From: Verrucomicrobiota bacterium
GTDB lineage: Bacteria > Verrucomicrobiota > Verrucomicrobiia > Limisphaerales > JADLHS01
Direction of reading: 5' to 3'
Length of the DNA stretch: 32,870 nt
Assembly: GCA_025350905.1 (NCBI GenBank)
Contig: JANXWY010000349.1
Location: 1-32,870, forward strand
Shown: piece after piece, positions 1 to 8,400 of the stretch
Numbering within the stretch: the stretch's first letter is position 1
Layout: each line of letters starts with the position of its first letter
Program-made: the position numbers and the translations under genes
Notes under the pieces: model-generated
Databases searched by the model: none
What the model saw: the letters and a program-made list of their open reading frames with translations, nothing else
What the model was told of the DNA's origin: nothing

Positions 1-844
1 CGGCGCCGGGCTGGACGTCTTCATTGAGGAGCCACTCCCCGCGGAGCACCCGTTTCGCAAGCATCCTGCCATCACGCTGACGCCGCATCTGGGGGCCAGC
101 ACCGAAGAGGCGCAGGAGAAGTGCGGCATTGAAGTGGCCGAGGTCATTACCGGTTATTTGCTGACGGGGGAAGTGCGCAACGCGGTCAACCTGCCGTACC
201 TCGACGCCAAAACCTACGAGCAGGTCAAGCCCTACCTCCTGCTGGGCGAGAAGCTGGGCAAATTGCTCGCGCAACTCGCCCCGCCCCAAGTGGACCGGTT
301 GCACGTCACTTACGGCGGGAAGGCGCAGGAATTGCCGAACATAGATCCGGTGACGCGCGCGGTCGTGCTGGGCTTTCTTTCGCGCGCCTCCGTCAAGGAT
401 TTGAACAACGTCAACGTTCGCAGCATCGCCGCCACGCTCGGCCTGACGGTCGAGGAAAAACGTTCGAACGAGCCGGTCACCTTCAACGAATGGCTGCACG
501 TCCAGGCCTTCAACGGCAGCGAGAAAGTCATTTCCGCCGGCGGCACCTTTTTTGGTTCGCCGAACAATCCGCGCATCGTGCGGCTGTACAGCACGCCGGT
601 GGAGATTCCCATCAGCGGCACCATGCTGTTGCTGACGAATAAGGACCGGCCGGGCATCGTCGGGCATCTCGGCACGTTGCTTGGCAAACATAATGTGAAC
701 ATCGCCAGCATGAGCCTGAGCCGCGACACGGCGGACGGCGACGCCTTCACCGTTTTAAATCTCGACAGCGAACCGCCGGCCGCCGTCCTGGCCGAATTGC
801 AGTCGGACGCTTGCATCCGCAACGTCAAGGTCGTGAAACTGTAA
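1..844 (+). CDS. serA: D-3-phosphoglycerate dehydrogenase, C-terminal part (5' end outside window)
   Basis: Oxidises 3-phosphoglycerate with NAD+, the first step of serine synthesis in the cytosol. The gene enters the window already open, with codons in phase from base 2. The first residues read GAGLDVFIEEPL, typical of the end of the Rossmann domain. TPHLGAST follows, and its His (86-88) is the catalytic acid/base of the 2-hydroxyacid dehydrogenase family. A middle regulatory-type region comes next. The last roughly 75 residues (from about 617) form an ACT domain with the DRPGIVGHLGTLLGKHNVNIASM pattern, split here by no gap. This is the long SerA type in which the ACT domain binds serine for feedback inhibition. 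The stop is at 842-844. The next gene starts 17 bases later, so the two may be co-transcribed. The start and the N-terminal substrate domain cannot be seen. Confidence 0.95.
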   Translation, partial: GAGLDVFIEEPLPAEHPFRKHPAITLTPHLGASTEEAQEKCGIEVAEVITGYLLTGEVRNAVNLPYLDAKTYEQVKPYLLLGEKLGKLLAQLAPPQVDRLHVTYGGKAQELPNIDPVTRAVVLGFLSRASVKDLNNVNVRSIAATLGLTVEEKRSNEPVTFNEWLHVQAFNGSEKVISAGGTFFGSPNNPRIVRLYSTPVEIPISGTMLLLTNKDRPGIVGHLGTLLGKHNVNIASMSLSRDTADGDAFTVLNLDSEPPAAVLAELQSDACIRNVKVVKL

Positions 845-861
845 CCCCTACCCAACCAAAC

Positions 862-1977
862 ATGATGAACCGAACCACCACCCTGTTTGCCGCCGCGCTC
901 GCGACGGCGCTCCTCAGCGCGTCCGCACCCGGCGCGGAACCCGCCGCCGCCGCCGCCACCACCAATGTCAGTGCCGCCGACAAACTCGCCGAACTGTTCG
1001 GCGATCCGGTCGTCGCCAAAGCCAAGGGCGTGGAGATCAAACGCAGCGAGCTGGACAAGTCGCTCGTGCCCGTCAAAGCGAATTACTCCGCCCGCGGACA
1101 AAACCTGGGCGCCGAGCAGACGGCACTCCTCGAGTCCCAGGTGCTGAGCGAACTGGTGGGGGTGCAGTTGACGCTGCTCAAAGCCACCGAGGCCGACAAG
1201 CAAAAGGGCCGGGAGCAATATGAAAAGATGCTCAAGCGGCTCAAGACGGACAACAAGCTGACCGACGAGGAATTCGAGCAAAAGCTGGCCACGCAACTGC
1301 GCGTGCAAGGTGCCACTCGCGCCCAGTGGGAACAACAGATCCAGGAAAAGGCCACCGTCGCCTTCGTGTTGGAACGCGAACTCAAGGTGAGCCTCAGCGA
1401 TGAGGAGGTGAAAAAGTACTATGATGAGCATCCCGCGCGCTTTGAGCAGCCGGAACAGGTGCGCGCCAGCCACATTCTGATCGGCACGCGCGACGCCAGT
1501 ACGAACGCGGAACTCACGGAGGAGCAGAAGAAAGCCAAACGGAAACTCGCCGACGACCTGCTCAAGCGCGCCCGGGCGGGCGAAGATTTCGCCAAACTGG
1601 CCAAGGAATACTCCGACGATCCTGGCTCCAAGGACAACGGCGGCGAATACACCTTCCCCCGCGGCCAGATGGTGCCGGAGTTTGAAGCCGCCGCCTTTTC
1701 CCTCGGCACCAACCAAATCAGCGAGGTGATCGCCACCCAGTTCGGTTATCATATCATCAAGTTGAACGAAAAAATTGCGGCCAAGAAAATCGAGCTGGCC
1801 AAAATCTCGGAAGATCTGAAGGAAGGCCTCAAGCAACAGGAGATGCAAAAGTTGCTGCCCGACTATTTTGAGAAGCTGCTGAAGGAGGCGAATTTCGAAA
1901 TCCTCGATGAGAAAATCAAGGCGGCCGCCGAGTCGAAACCGCCCACCAAACCCGCGCCGCCCAGCGACAAGAAATAA
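862..1977 (+). CDS. Secreted SurA/PrsA-like peptidyl-prolyl cis-trans isomerase (parvulin type)
   Basis: Likely a periplasmic folding chaperone for exported or outer-membrane proteins. The chosen start is ATG 862 (MMNRTT; ATG 865 is equally possible). It gives 371 residues and a Sec signal peptide: basic start, hydrophobic Ala/Leu core, and a probable cut near APGA-EP. In-frame codons upstream of 862 overlap serA and would spoil the signal. Residues about 45-195 are a charged helical SurA-N-like region. Residues about 200-303 form a rotamase (PpiC) domain, with ASHILI at its start, FAKLAKEYSDDPGSKDNGG in the middle and FGYHIIKLNE at its end. The tail is Lys/Pro-rich. It follows serA by 17 bases and ends at a strong terminator, so serA and this gene probably form a transcription unit. 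The family is clear. Whether it is a SurA or a PrsA orthologue is not. Confidence 0.88.
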   Translation: MMNRTTTLFAAALATALLSASAPGAEPAAAAATTNVSAADKLAELFGDPVVAKAKGVEIKRSELDKSLVPVKANYSARGQNLGAEQTALLESQVLSELVGVQLTLLKATEADKQKGREQYEKMLKRLKTDNKLTDEEFEQKLATQLRVQGATRAQWEQQIQEKATVAFVLERELKVSLSDEEVKKYYDEHPARFEQPEQVRASHILIGTRDASTNAELTEEQKKAKRKLADDLLKRARAGEDFAKLAKEYSDDPGSKDNGGEYTFPRGQMVPEFEAAAFSLGTNQISEVIATQFGYHIIKLNEKIAAKKIELAKISEDLKEGLKQQEMQKLLPDYFEKLLKEANFEILDEKIKAAAESKPPTKPAPPSDKK

Positions 1978-1995
1978 TTGCTCGGGCCCAATGCC

Positions 1996-2030
1996 ACCGC
2001 GCCCGCGAACCTGCGGGCGCGGTTTTTTTT
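1996..2030 (+). terminator. Rho-independent terminator after the isomerase gene
   Basis: A perfect 10-bp G/C stem (CCGCGCCCGC at 1997-2006, GCGGGCGCGG at 2013-2022) with a 6-base loop is followed by eight T residues (2023-2030). An A-T pair extends the stem at its base. It lies 19 bases past the isomerase stop codon. Confidence 0.93.
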
Positions 2031-2088
2031 GCCGGCCAGCGATGCGAGGGGCACGGCAATGACGTCCGGCGATTGCATTTGCCAACCT

Positions 2089-2178
2089 GGGAGCGCTGGC
2101 ATCCCTGCCGGCGAATGGCCCATTCTCCCGAGCGCGCGTCAATCATAGCCACAGGCAAGCCGGGATGCCGGCGCTCCC
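2089..2178. repeat. Interrupted palindrome, dispersed-repeat-like
   Basis: The 17-base arm GGGAGCGCTGGCATCCC (2089-2105) recurs as its reverse complement at 2162-2178 with one mismatch. The arms are 56 bases apart. The GCTGGCATCCC / GGGATGCCGGC style resembles the dispersed palindromes inside metH in this window. The spacer between the arms shows no gene. It is probably a member of a genome-wide repeat family, but only one copy can be seen here. Confidence 0.6.
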
Positions 2179-2266
2179 CATCGGGATGGAGCGCGAGCGC
2201 GACGGTCACGGAACGGCGAAGTCCGGCTCCGGGGAGTCGGGGACGTGAGTGGGCGGGCGAAAGCTT

Positions 2267-2301
2267 AAAAGGGCGACCCGAGCTCTTGGGTCACCCTTTT
2301 T
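2267..2301. terminator. Bidirectional terminator-like hairpin
   Basis: A 13-bp stem with one mismatch (AAAAGGGCGACCC at 2267-2279, GGGTCACCCTTTT at 2288-2300) encloses an 8-base loop. It has an A-run before it and a T-run after it, so it could end transcripts on either strand. It sits between the isomerase gene and the sugar kinase gene. It could instead belong to the kinase leader. Confidence 0.5.
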
Positions 2302-2365
2302 GCAACGATCCCCTACCTATGAAAAAGGATTAGGAACCAACCAAAAATTAACCATCGACCACGAG

Positions 2366-2450
2366 TTGACAACCGGTAAAAGGTAAAAGTTATTCACCGG
2401 ACCCGTTCACCGGACTTGCCTCACCGCGCGCCATTATCTATGGTGCGCGC
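2366..2450 (+). promoter_or_regulatory. Candidate promoter, direct repeat and leader hairpin before the sugar kinase
   Basis: A perfect -35 box, TTGACA (2366-2371), is followed by a weak -10 candidate, TATTCA (2391-2396), at a long 19-base spacing. Just downstream TTCACCGGAC is repeated exactly at 2393-2402 and 2406-2415, which could be an operator. An 8-bp stem with one G-T pair (2426-2433 with 2441-2450) lies 36 bases before the ATG. No Shine-Dalgarno sequence is obvious. All of this is pattern reading only. Confidence 0.35.
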
Positions 2451-2485
2451 TGGTTAGCACTGAGCAACATTTTGCAATTCCTTTT

Positions 2486-3385
2486 ATGAGCGTACTCATT
2501 GTCGGCTCGACGGCGTTGGACTCCATTAAAACGCCGCGTGCGGAAAATCCCCGCCTGCTCGGGGGCTCTGCCAGCCATGCGGCGGTGGCGGCCAGTTTCT
2601 TCAGTCCGGTGAACCTGGTCGGCGTGGTCGGCGACGATTTCCCCAAAAAATACCTCCAGCTTTATCGGCGGCACGGTATTGATCTGGCCGGCTTGCAAAT
2701 CAAACCCGGCAAAACGTTTCATTGGTCGGGCGAATACGAGGTCAATCTGAACCACCGCCGCACCCTGCTCACCGAGTTGGGCGTGTTCGAGACGTTCTCC
2801 CCCGAACTGCCCGAAGCCTATCGGTCGTCGCCCTACGTGCTGCTGGCCAATATCGCTCCGGCCCTTCAACACCACGTCTTGAATCAGATGCGGCGGCCAA
2901 AATTTGTCGTCGCCGACACGATGGATCTCTGGCTCAACATCGCGCTCGACGATTTGGTGAAGTTGCTCAAGCGCGTGGACGGGTTCGTGCTCAACGACAG
3001 CGAAGCGCAACAGTTGACCCAGCAAGAAAACGTGTTCGTGGCCTTGAAGCAGATCCACAAAATGGGTCCGAAATACGTCATCATCAAGCTGGGTTCGCAC
3101 GGCTCGATCTTGTCTGGCCCAAAAGGTTACTTTCTTTGCCCGGCGTATCCGTTGTCCAAGGTCGTCGATCCCACCGGGGCCGGGGATTCGTTCGTCGGCG
3201 GCCTGATGGGCTACCTCGCCACCGCCCGCGGGTCGATCGAAAACAATCTCCGACGCGCGATGATTCACGGCAGCGTGGTGGCTTCGTTCTGCTGCGAAGG
3301 CTTTGGCCTGAACCGAACCACGAAAGTAACTCGAGCCGGCATTGCGCAGCGGGTCAAGGACCTGGAGCAGCAGACGCGGTTTTGA
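2486..3385 (+). CDS. PfkB-family carbohydrate (ribokinase-like) kinase
   Basis: Probably phosphorylates a sugar or nucleoside with ATP in the cytosol. The substrate is not determined. The protein is 299 residues, a normal length for the family. The N-terminal half holds GGSASHAAVAAS (26-37) and GVVGDDFPKKY (46-56), which match the substrate-binding side of PfkB proteins. DPTGAGDSFVGG (228-239) is the second PfkB signature, with the catalytic Asp at 234 and the anion-hole GAGD. The ATG at 2486 is the only sensible start because family homology begins at once (SVLIVGSTALD). It stands alone behind a candidate promoter. An 8-bp hairpin without a T-run (3425-3449) lies in the 98-base gap before the next gene. 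The pairing with the GltD-like gene does not reveal a pathway. Confidence 0.85.
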   Translation: MSVLIVGSTALDSIKTPRAENPRLLGGSASHAAVAASFFSPVNLVGVVGDDFPKKYLQLYRRHGIDLAGLQIKPGKTFHWSGEYEVNLNHRRTLLTELGVFETFSPELPEAYRSSPYVLLANIAPALQHHVLNQMRRPKFVVADTMDLWLNIALDDLVKLLKRVDGFVLNDSEAQQLTQQENVFVALKQIHKMGPKYVIIKLGSHGSILSGPKGYFLCPAYPLSKVVDPTGAGDSFVGGLMGYLATARGSIENNLRRAMIHGSVVASFCCEGFGLNRTTKVTRAGIAQRVKDLEQQTRF

Positions 3386-3483
3386 ACTGGGGGCGAGTGG
3401 CCGGCGCGGCGCAGCAATCCCTCGGGCCGGCTGCATGGTGAAGCCGGCCGACGATGTCTAGATCCGTAAATCAGCGGTAATTT

Positions 3484-4932
3484 ATGAGCACAGCGGGAAC
3501 GGGTCGGCCCAACCGACAAGCCTGGCGCGAAATCGATCGCGTTGACCCCGCGAAACGCCCGGCCTCGGAGCGCGTGGCGGATTTTCACGAGATTTATTCC
3601 CTGCTGGACGAAGCCAATGTGCGGGAGCAGGCCAGCCGCTGCCTCCAATGTCCCCAGCCCAGTTGTCAGGAGGGCTGCCCCCTGGCCAACCGCATTCCGG
3701 AATGGCTGGCCCTCGCCGCCGAAGGCAGGTTCCTCGAAGCCGCCGAAATTTCGCGCACCACCAGCAACATGCCGGAGATTTGTCCGCGGGTTTGCCCGCA
3801 GGAGCGCCTCTGTGAAGGCGCCTGCGTGCTGGTCGGACACGCCGAGCCGATTTGCATCGGGGCGATCGAAAAATTCATCAATGAGTACGCCCTCGCGCAC
3901 AGCGAGTATCCCATTTCGTGCGCCGTCCCCAATGGCGGGCGCGTGGCGGTGGTGGGTGCCGGTCCGGGCGGCCTGGCCTGTGCGGATGAGCTTTCGAAAC
4001 TCGGCTATGCCGTCAGCGTATTTGAATCGCAACTGCTGTCGGGCGGCTTGTTGATGTTTGGCATCCCAGCCTTCAAGCTGGAGAAAGCCGTGGTGGAACG
4101 GCGGGTCAACATCCTGAAGAAACAAGGCGTCGAGTTCAAAATGGGCGTCACGGTGGGCACGGACATTAGTCTGGCGGGTTTGCTAAGCGATCACCAAGCG
4201 GTCTTCCTCGGCATTGGCGCGCTGAAGCCAAAGGCGCTCGATGTACCGGGGGCGGAACTGAAAGGGGTTTATCAAGGCCTGCCATTTCTAGCGCAGAAGA
4301 ATGCGCCCATCTCGCTCGGGTTGGCCCCGCTGGCAGTGCAAGGCAAGCGCGTCGTGGTGCTGGGCGGAGGCGACAGCGCGATGGATTGTTTGCGCACGGC
4401 CGTTCGCTGTGGCGCGGCGGATACCGTGTGCGTTTATCGCCGCGACCTGGCGAACATGCCGGGCAGCCGGAAGGAATACGCGAATGCGTTGGAGGAAGGC
4501 GCCCGCTTCATGTTCCTCACGAATCCGCTCGCGCTCGAGGGCAATGCGGCCGGCGAAGTGACGGCGGTGCGTTGTGTGCGGATGGAACTCGGCGAGCCGG
4601 ATGCCTCGGGCCGGCGCAAGCCGCGCGCCGTGCCAGGTTCGGAAGTGACGCTGCCGGCGGATTTGATTCTGATCGCGTATGGCTTTGATCCCGTGCCGTT
4701 CCCACCCACCAGCGACCTGTCAAGGATTGCAGTCAATGAGTGGGGCGGGACCAAGACGGATGGGAACCAGATGACGAATGTGCCCGGCGTGTTTGCGGGC
4801 GGAGACGTGGTGCGCGGGCCCAGCCTGGTCGTGCATGCGGTCCTAGATGGCCGCAAAGCCGCCGCCGGCATCCACCGCTACCTGTGCGGGCAGGCTAGCG
4901 CGCCAATTGCAGCACCGGCTCCACCAGGATGA
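3484..4932 (+). CDS. gltD: GltD-like FAD/Fe-S NAD(P)H oxidoreductase (glutamate synthase small-subunit family)
   Basis: Family members pass electrons from NADPH through FAD and two 4Fe-4S clusters to a partner subunit, in GltBD to make glutamate from glutamine and 2-oxoglutarate. The protein has 482 residues. Cys 53, 56, 61 and 65 and Cys 100, 104, 110 and 114 form the two N-terminal cluster motifs. GAGPGGLA (158-165) binds FAD. GGGDSAM (294-300) is the NADPH-binding glycine motif. FAGGDVVRGPSLVV (437-450) is the C-terminal FAD motif. All expected residues are present. No gltB lies beside it, so it could serve a distant GltB or act as an NfnB/SudA-like subunit. The symbol marks the family rather than a proven role. 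Its last 38 bases overlap the 3' end of the convergent FeoA-like gene, and its tail (ASAPIAAPAPPG) looks like unconserved sequence. Confidence 0.82.
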   Translation: MSTAGTGRPNRQAWREIDRVDPAKRPASERVADFHEIYSLLDEANVREQASRCLQCPQPSCQEGCPLANRIPEWLALAAEGRFLEAAEISRTTSNMPEICPRVCPQERLCEGACVLVGHAEPICIGAIEKFINEYALAHSEYPISCAVPNGGRVAVVGAGPGGLACADELSKLGYAVSVFESQLLSGGLLMFGIPAFKLEKAVVERRVNILKKQGVEFKMGVTVGTDISLAGLLSDHQAVFLGIGALKPKALDVPGAELKGVYQGLPFLAQKNAPISLGLAPLAVQGKRVVVLGGGDSAMDCLRTAVRCGAADTVCVYRRDLANMPGSRKEYANALEEGARFMFLTNPLALEGNAAGEVTAVRCVRMELGEPDASGRRKPRAVPGSEVTLPADLILIAYGFDPVPFPPTSDLSRIAVNEWGGTKTDGNQMTNVPGVFAGGDVVRGPSLVVHAVLDGRKAAAGIHRYLCGQASAPIAAPAPPG

Positions 4933-5173
4933 GCTGGGCGAGTTGCGCGCTGATGGCCAGACGCGTGTTGCACACCTGGCAGATGAAATTCGCCTGGCTG
5001 GTCAGCAACCGGATGATCTGATCCTCGCCGAAACCAATTTCCCGCAGCCGTTCCTGCATCGCCGGCGGGGCGCAAAGCTTGCGAATGCGCACAGCGACCC
5101 CGATCCCCACGCAGCTCAACGGACAAACTTCGCAGCGCGCCGCCGCCGCAACCTCAAAACTGGAAACATTCAT
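4895..5173 (-). CDS. Small FeoA-domain protein with N-terminal cysteine cluster
   Basis: FeoA domains are SH3-like modules that help FeoB ferrous iron uptake or occur at the end of DtxR-type regulators. This protein is 92 residues. Residues about 38-90 read MQERLREIGFGEDQIIRLL, then ICQVCNTRLAISAQLAQLILVEP, which is the FeoA pattern. The first 40 residues contain four Cys (C14, C17, C21, C34), and the domain adds C65 and C68, so metal or Fe-S binding is plausible. ATG 5173 is the start. The gene is convergent with, and overlaps by 38 bases, the 3' end of the GltD-like gene. No feoB is in the window, so it may be an orphan or the last gene of nothing more. The antisense position lowers certainty, but the domain match is good. 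Confidence 0.72.
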   Translation of the reverse strand: MNVSSFEVAAAARCEVCPLSCVGIGVAVRIRKLCAPPAMQERLREIGFGEDQIIRLLTSQANFICQVCNTRLAISAQLAQLILVEPVLQLAR

Positions 5174-5431
5174 AGCTGAGTAAGATTGTCGCTGGGGCCG
5201 GCGGCAGCGGCTACGCGGATTTTGACGATCACCAGCCTTCTATTGCTGGCTCGAGGTGGATGTCCGGGTGCAAAACGCCTGCGAAAGTGTGGCGGCACGC
5301 GGAGCGAAGCGGCACCGACAGCCGTCTCGGTCGGATGCCTTCGCGGACGAAGGCGCGACGCAATCAATCCGGCAAATAACCCGGCAAATAAGTTGCACTC
5401 GGCGCTGGACTCATTAGATACTCACTTCGTT

Positions 5432-8400
5432 ATGGCTATCTTGGATAAGATTTCTCGGGAGGGCCGCATTCCAACCCCGTGGGTCGACTCTCGTGCCTTC
5501 AAAATTCTCGGTCTCTCCGTCAGCTTGAGCCTGATGGGATCCCTGGTGGGCCGAGCGGCGGACGCGGCTTTGCTCTGGGAGATCGGCAAGCCGGATGGCG
5601 ACAACCGCGAGTTTGCGCTGGCGCCCGCGGGCTTCGCGCAGTTCCGGGAGGACGCAGCATTTTTCGTCGGCGAATCCGAGCCCGCCCGCGACTGGCCGTA
5701 CGCCCAACCGGGACCGGGAGACAGTTGGGCGGGTAGCCGCAGCCACACTTTCCTCGTCGTCTTCGGATTGAAAGACCCGCCGCCCGCCGACGAAACGCGG
5801 CTTAAGGTGAAGTTACTCGACACGCATTCCAGTGCGCCGCCGCAGCTGGAAGTCCGGCTCAACGACGCGTTGGTCGCGCGCAATCTTGCCACGGGCACCG
5901 GCGATGAAAGCATCCAAGGTCAACCCGCGAAGGGCAAAGCGAGCGCGTTCGAAATTGTGTTTCCAGCCGGGGCCTTGAAGGCCGGCGAGAATCAACTCGC
6001 CATCACCACGAAGGCCGGCAGTTGGCTGCTTTACGATTGGTTGGCGCTGGAAACGCCGGCGGGCGCAACGCTCGCTCCGGTGACGAATCGGACGCTGGTG
6101 ACCGGCATCGTTGGGATCCGGGCGCTGAAAGAAGTTCACGGCAAATTCTTTCATCCGGTGGCGGTCTCCGTTCGGCAAGTGGGGGGATCGTGCGATGCCG
6201 CTTTGCAGGTGGCCGGCATGCCTCCGGTCAACGTTCGGCTGACCAATGGCGTGAACAGCATCGAACTGCTCGTGCCGGAGGTGAAAACGAAAACGACGGT
6301 GCCGGTCACGGTCGAGTCGGGCGGGCAGTTACTCGCGCAACGGGGGGTCGAAATAAAACCCGTGCGGCCGCTGACGGTTTACATTCTGCCGCACTCGCAC
6401 ACGGACATCGGCTACACGGAAATTCAAACCGCCATTGAAGCCAAGCAGCTCCAAAATCTCGTGGACGGCATCGCCGCGGCGAAGCGCACGGCGGATTATC
6501 CGCCGGGCGCGCGGTTCGTTTGGAACGTCGAAGTGCTCTGGGCCGCCGACCTGTACCAACGTCGGCTCAACCCGACGCAACAGGCGGAGTTTCTGGAGGC
6601 GGTAAAGCGGGGCCAAGTTGCACTCTGTGGCATGTATTTGAATGAGTTGACCGGGCTCTGCCGGCCGGAAGAACTGGTGCGGCTGTTCCGTTACGGAACG
6701 CAAATCGCCAAGCAAACCGGGCGGCCGATTGATTCGGTGATGATCAGCGACGTGCCGGGTTACACGTGGGGCACGGTGACGGCGATGGCGCACGCCGGCA
6801 TTCGTTACTTCAACACCGCGCCGAATTATTTCGACCGCATCGGCACCATCCTGCGCGAGTGGGAGAACAAGCCCTTCTGGTGGGTCGGACCGGACGGCCA
6901 ATCAAAGGTTCTGGTTTGGATTCCCTTCTGGGGCTACGCCATGTCTCATGTCTATCACGACCTGTCCCCGCGATTGGTGAGCGAGTTTTACGATGGCCTG
7001 GAGAAGCGTGGGTATCCGTACGAGATCGCGCACGTGCGGTGGAGCGGTCATGGTGACAACGCGATTCCCGACCCGGCGATTTGCGAGTTCGTCCGGGATT
7101 GGAACGCAAAGTATGCGTGGCCGCATTTCGTCATCTCCGGCGTGAGTGAGGCGTTTCACGCGTTCGAGCAACGCCACGGCGCGCAACTGCCGGTCGTGCG
7201 CGGGGATTGGACGCCGTACTGGGAGGATGGCGCGGGATCGTCCGCGCTGGAGACCGCCCTGAACCGCGCAAGTTCGGATCGATTGACCCAAGCAGAGGCG
7301 CTCTGGGCCCTGCGCGATCCGAAAACCTACCCGGCCGCGGCCTTTGGGGACGCGTGGAACAGCGTGCTGCTTTACTCGGAACACACTTGGGGGGCGGATT
7401 GCAGCGTCTGGGACCCCGAACGGCAAAAGACCAAGGAACAATGGGAAATCAAACGGAGCTACGCGCAGGCGGCGGACCAGCAGTCACGGGAACTGCTCGG
7501 GCGGGCGGCTAATTCGGGCAACACGCGGGGACCCGAGCCGGCGAATGGCGTGGACGTCTGCAACACCGCTTCGTGGCCACGCTCGGAATTGGTCACGCTG
7601 GCCAAAGCAGATTCGACCGCCGGTGATCGCGTGCTCGATGACCACGGCAAGCCGGTGCCTTCGCAGCGTTTGGGCTCGGGTGAGTTGGTGTTTTTCGCCA
7701 AGGAGGTTCCCGCCCTCGGTGCAAAGCGATTCTCCGTGGTCGCCGGCCCGGCGCACTTTGCCGCCCACGCCACGGCGAATGGCGCGACGCTCGACAGCGG
7801 TCGCGTTCGCGCGCGAGTCGATGGGAAAACCGGAGCCATCGTCGAACTCACGGCGAAGGGGATCGAAGGAAATTTTGCCGACACGAGTTCCGGCCGCGGC
7901 CTCAATGATTATCTCTACCTGATCGCCGACGATTTGAAGGACCTCCAGCGCAACGGCGCCGTCACGATTCGGGTCGGCGAATCCGGGCCGCTGGTGGCAT
8001 CGCTGATCGTGGAGTCCGCCGCGCCCGGTTGCCGCCAACTCCGGCGCGAAATGCGCGTGGCGGCGGACGCGGACTACGTCGAGTTGATCAACGACGTGGA
8101 CAAGGAACGCATGCCCCGTCCGGCGAAAGCGGAACATCCGGAAGGCGACTACCGGAATCGCGCCGCCAAGGAGAGTGTGAACTTCGCGTTCGAGTTCAAT
8201 GTTCCTGGCGGTGAAGTGCGGCTCGATCTGCCGCTCGGCGTAATGCGGCCCGAGGCCGACCAGATGCCAAGCGCGTGCAAGAATTGGTTCACCGTGGGCC
8301 GCTGGGCCGACGTGGCAAATCGCGACCGCGGCATTCAATGGGTCACCCTCGACGCGCCGCTGGTGCAAGTGGGCGGCCTCACCGCGCGCTTCCTGAATTC

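Noticed and set aside
310-2142. A 610-codon open frame on the minus strand across serA and the isomerase gene
   Set aside because: The plus-strand proteins are clear family members. The antisense product is Leu/Gly/Arg-rich with no domain, as expected opposite G+C-rich genes.
5393-5420. TTGCAC and TAGATA, 16 bases apart, as the promoter of the GH38 gene
   Set aside because: The implied start of transcription would lie within about five bases of the ATG, leaving no leader. Too weak to list.
5186-5431. An N-terminal extension of the GH38 protein from 5186
   Set aside because: It would bury the signal peptide, is encoded by repeat-like DNA with a hairpin, and has no homology pattern.
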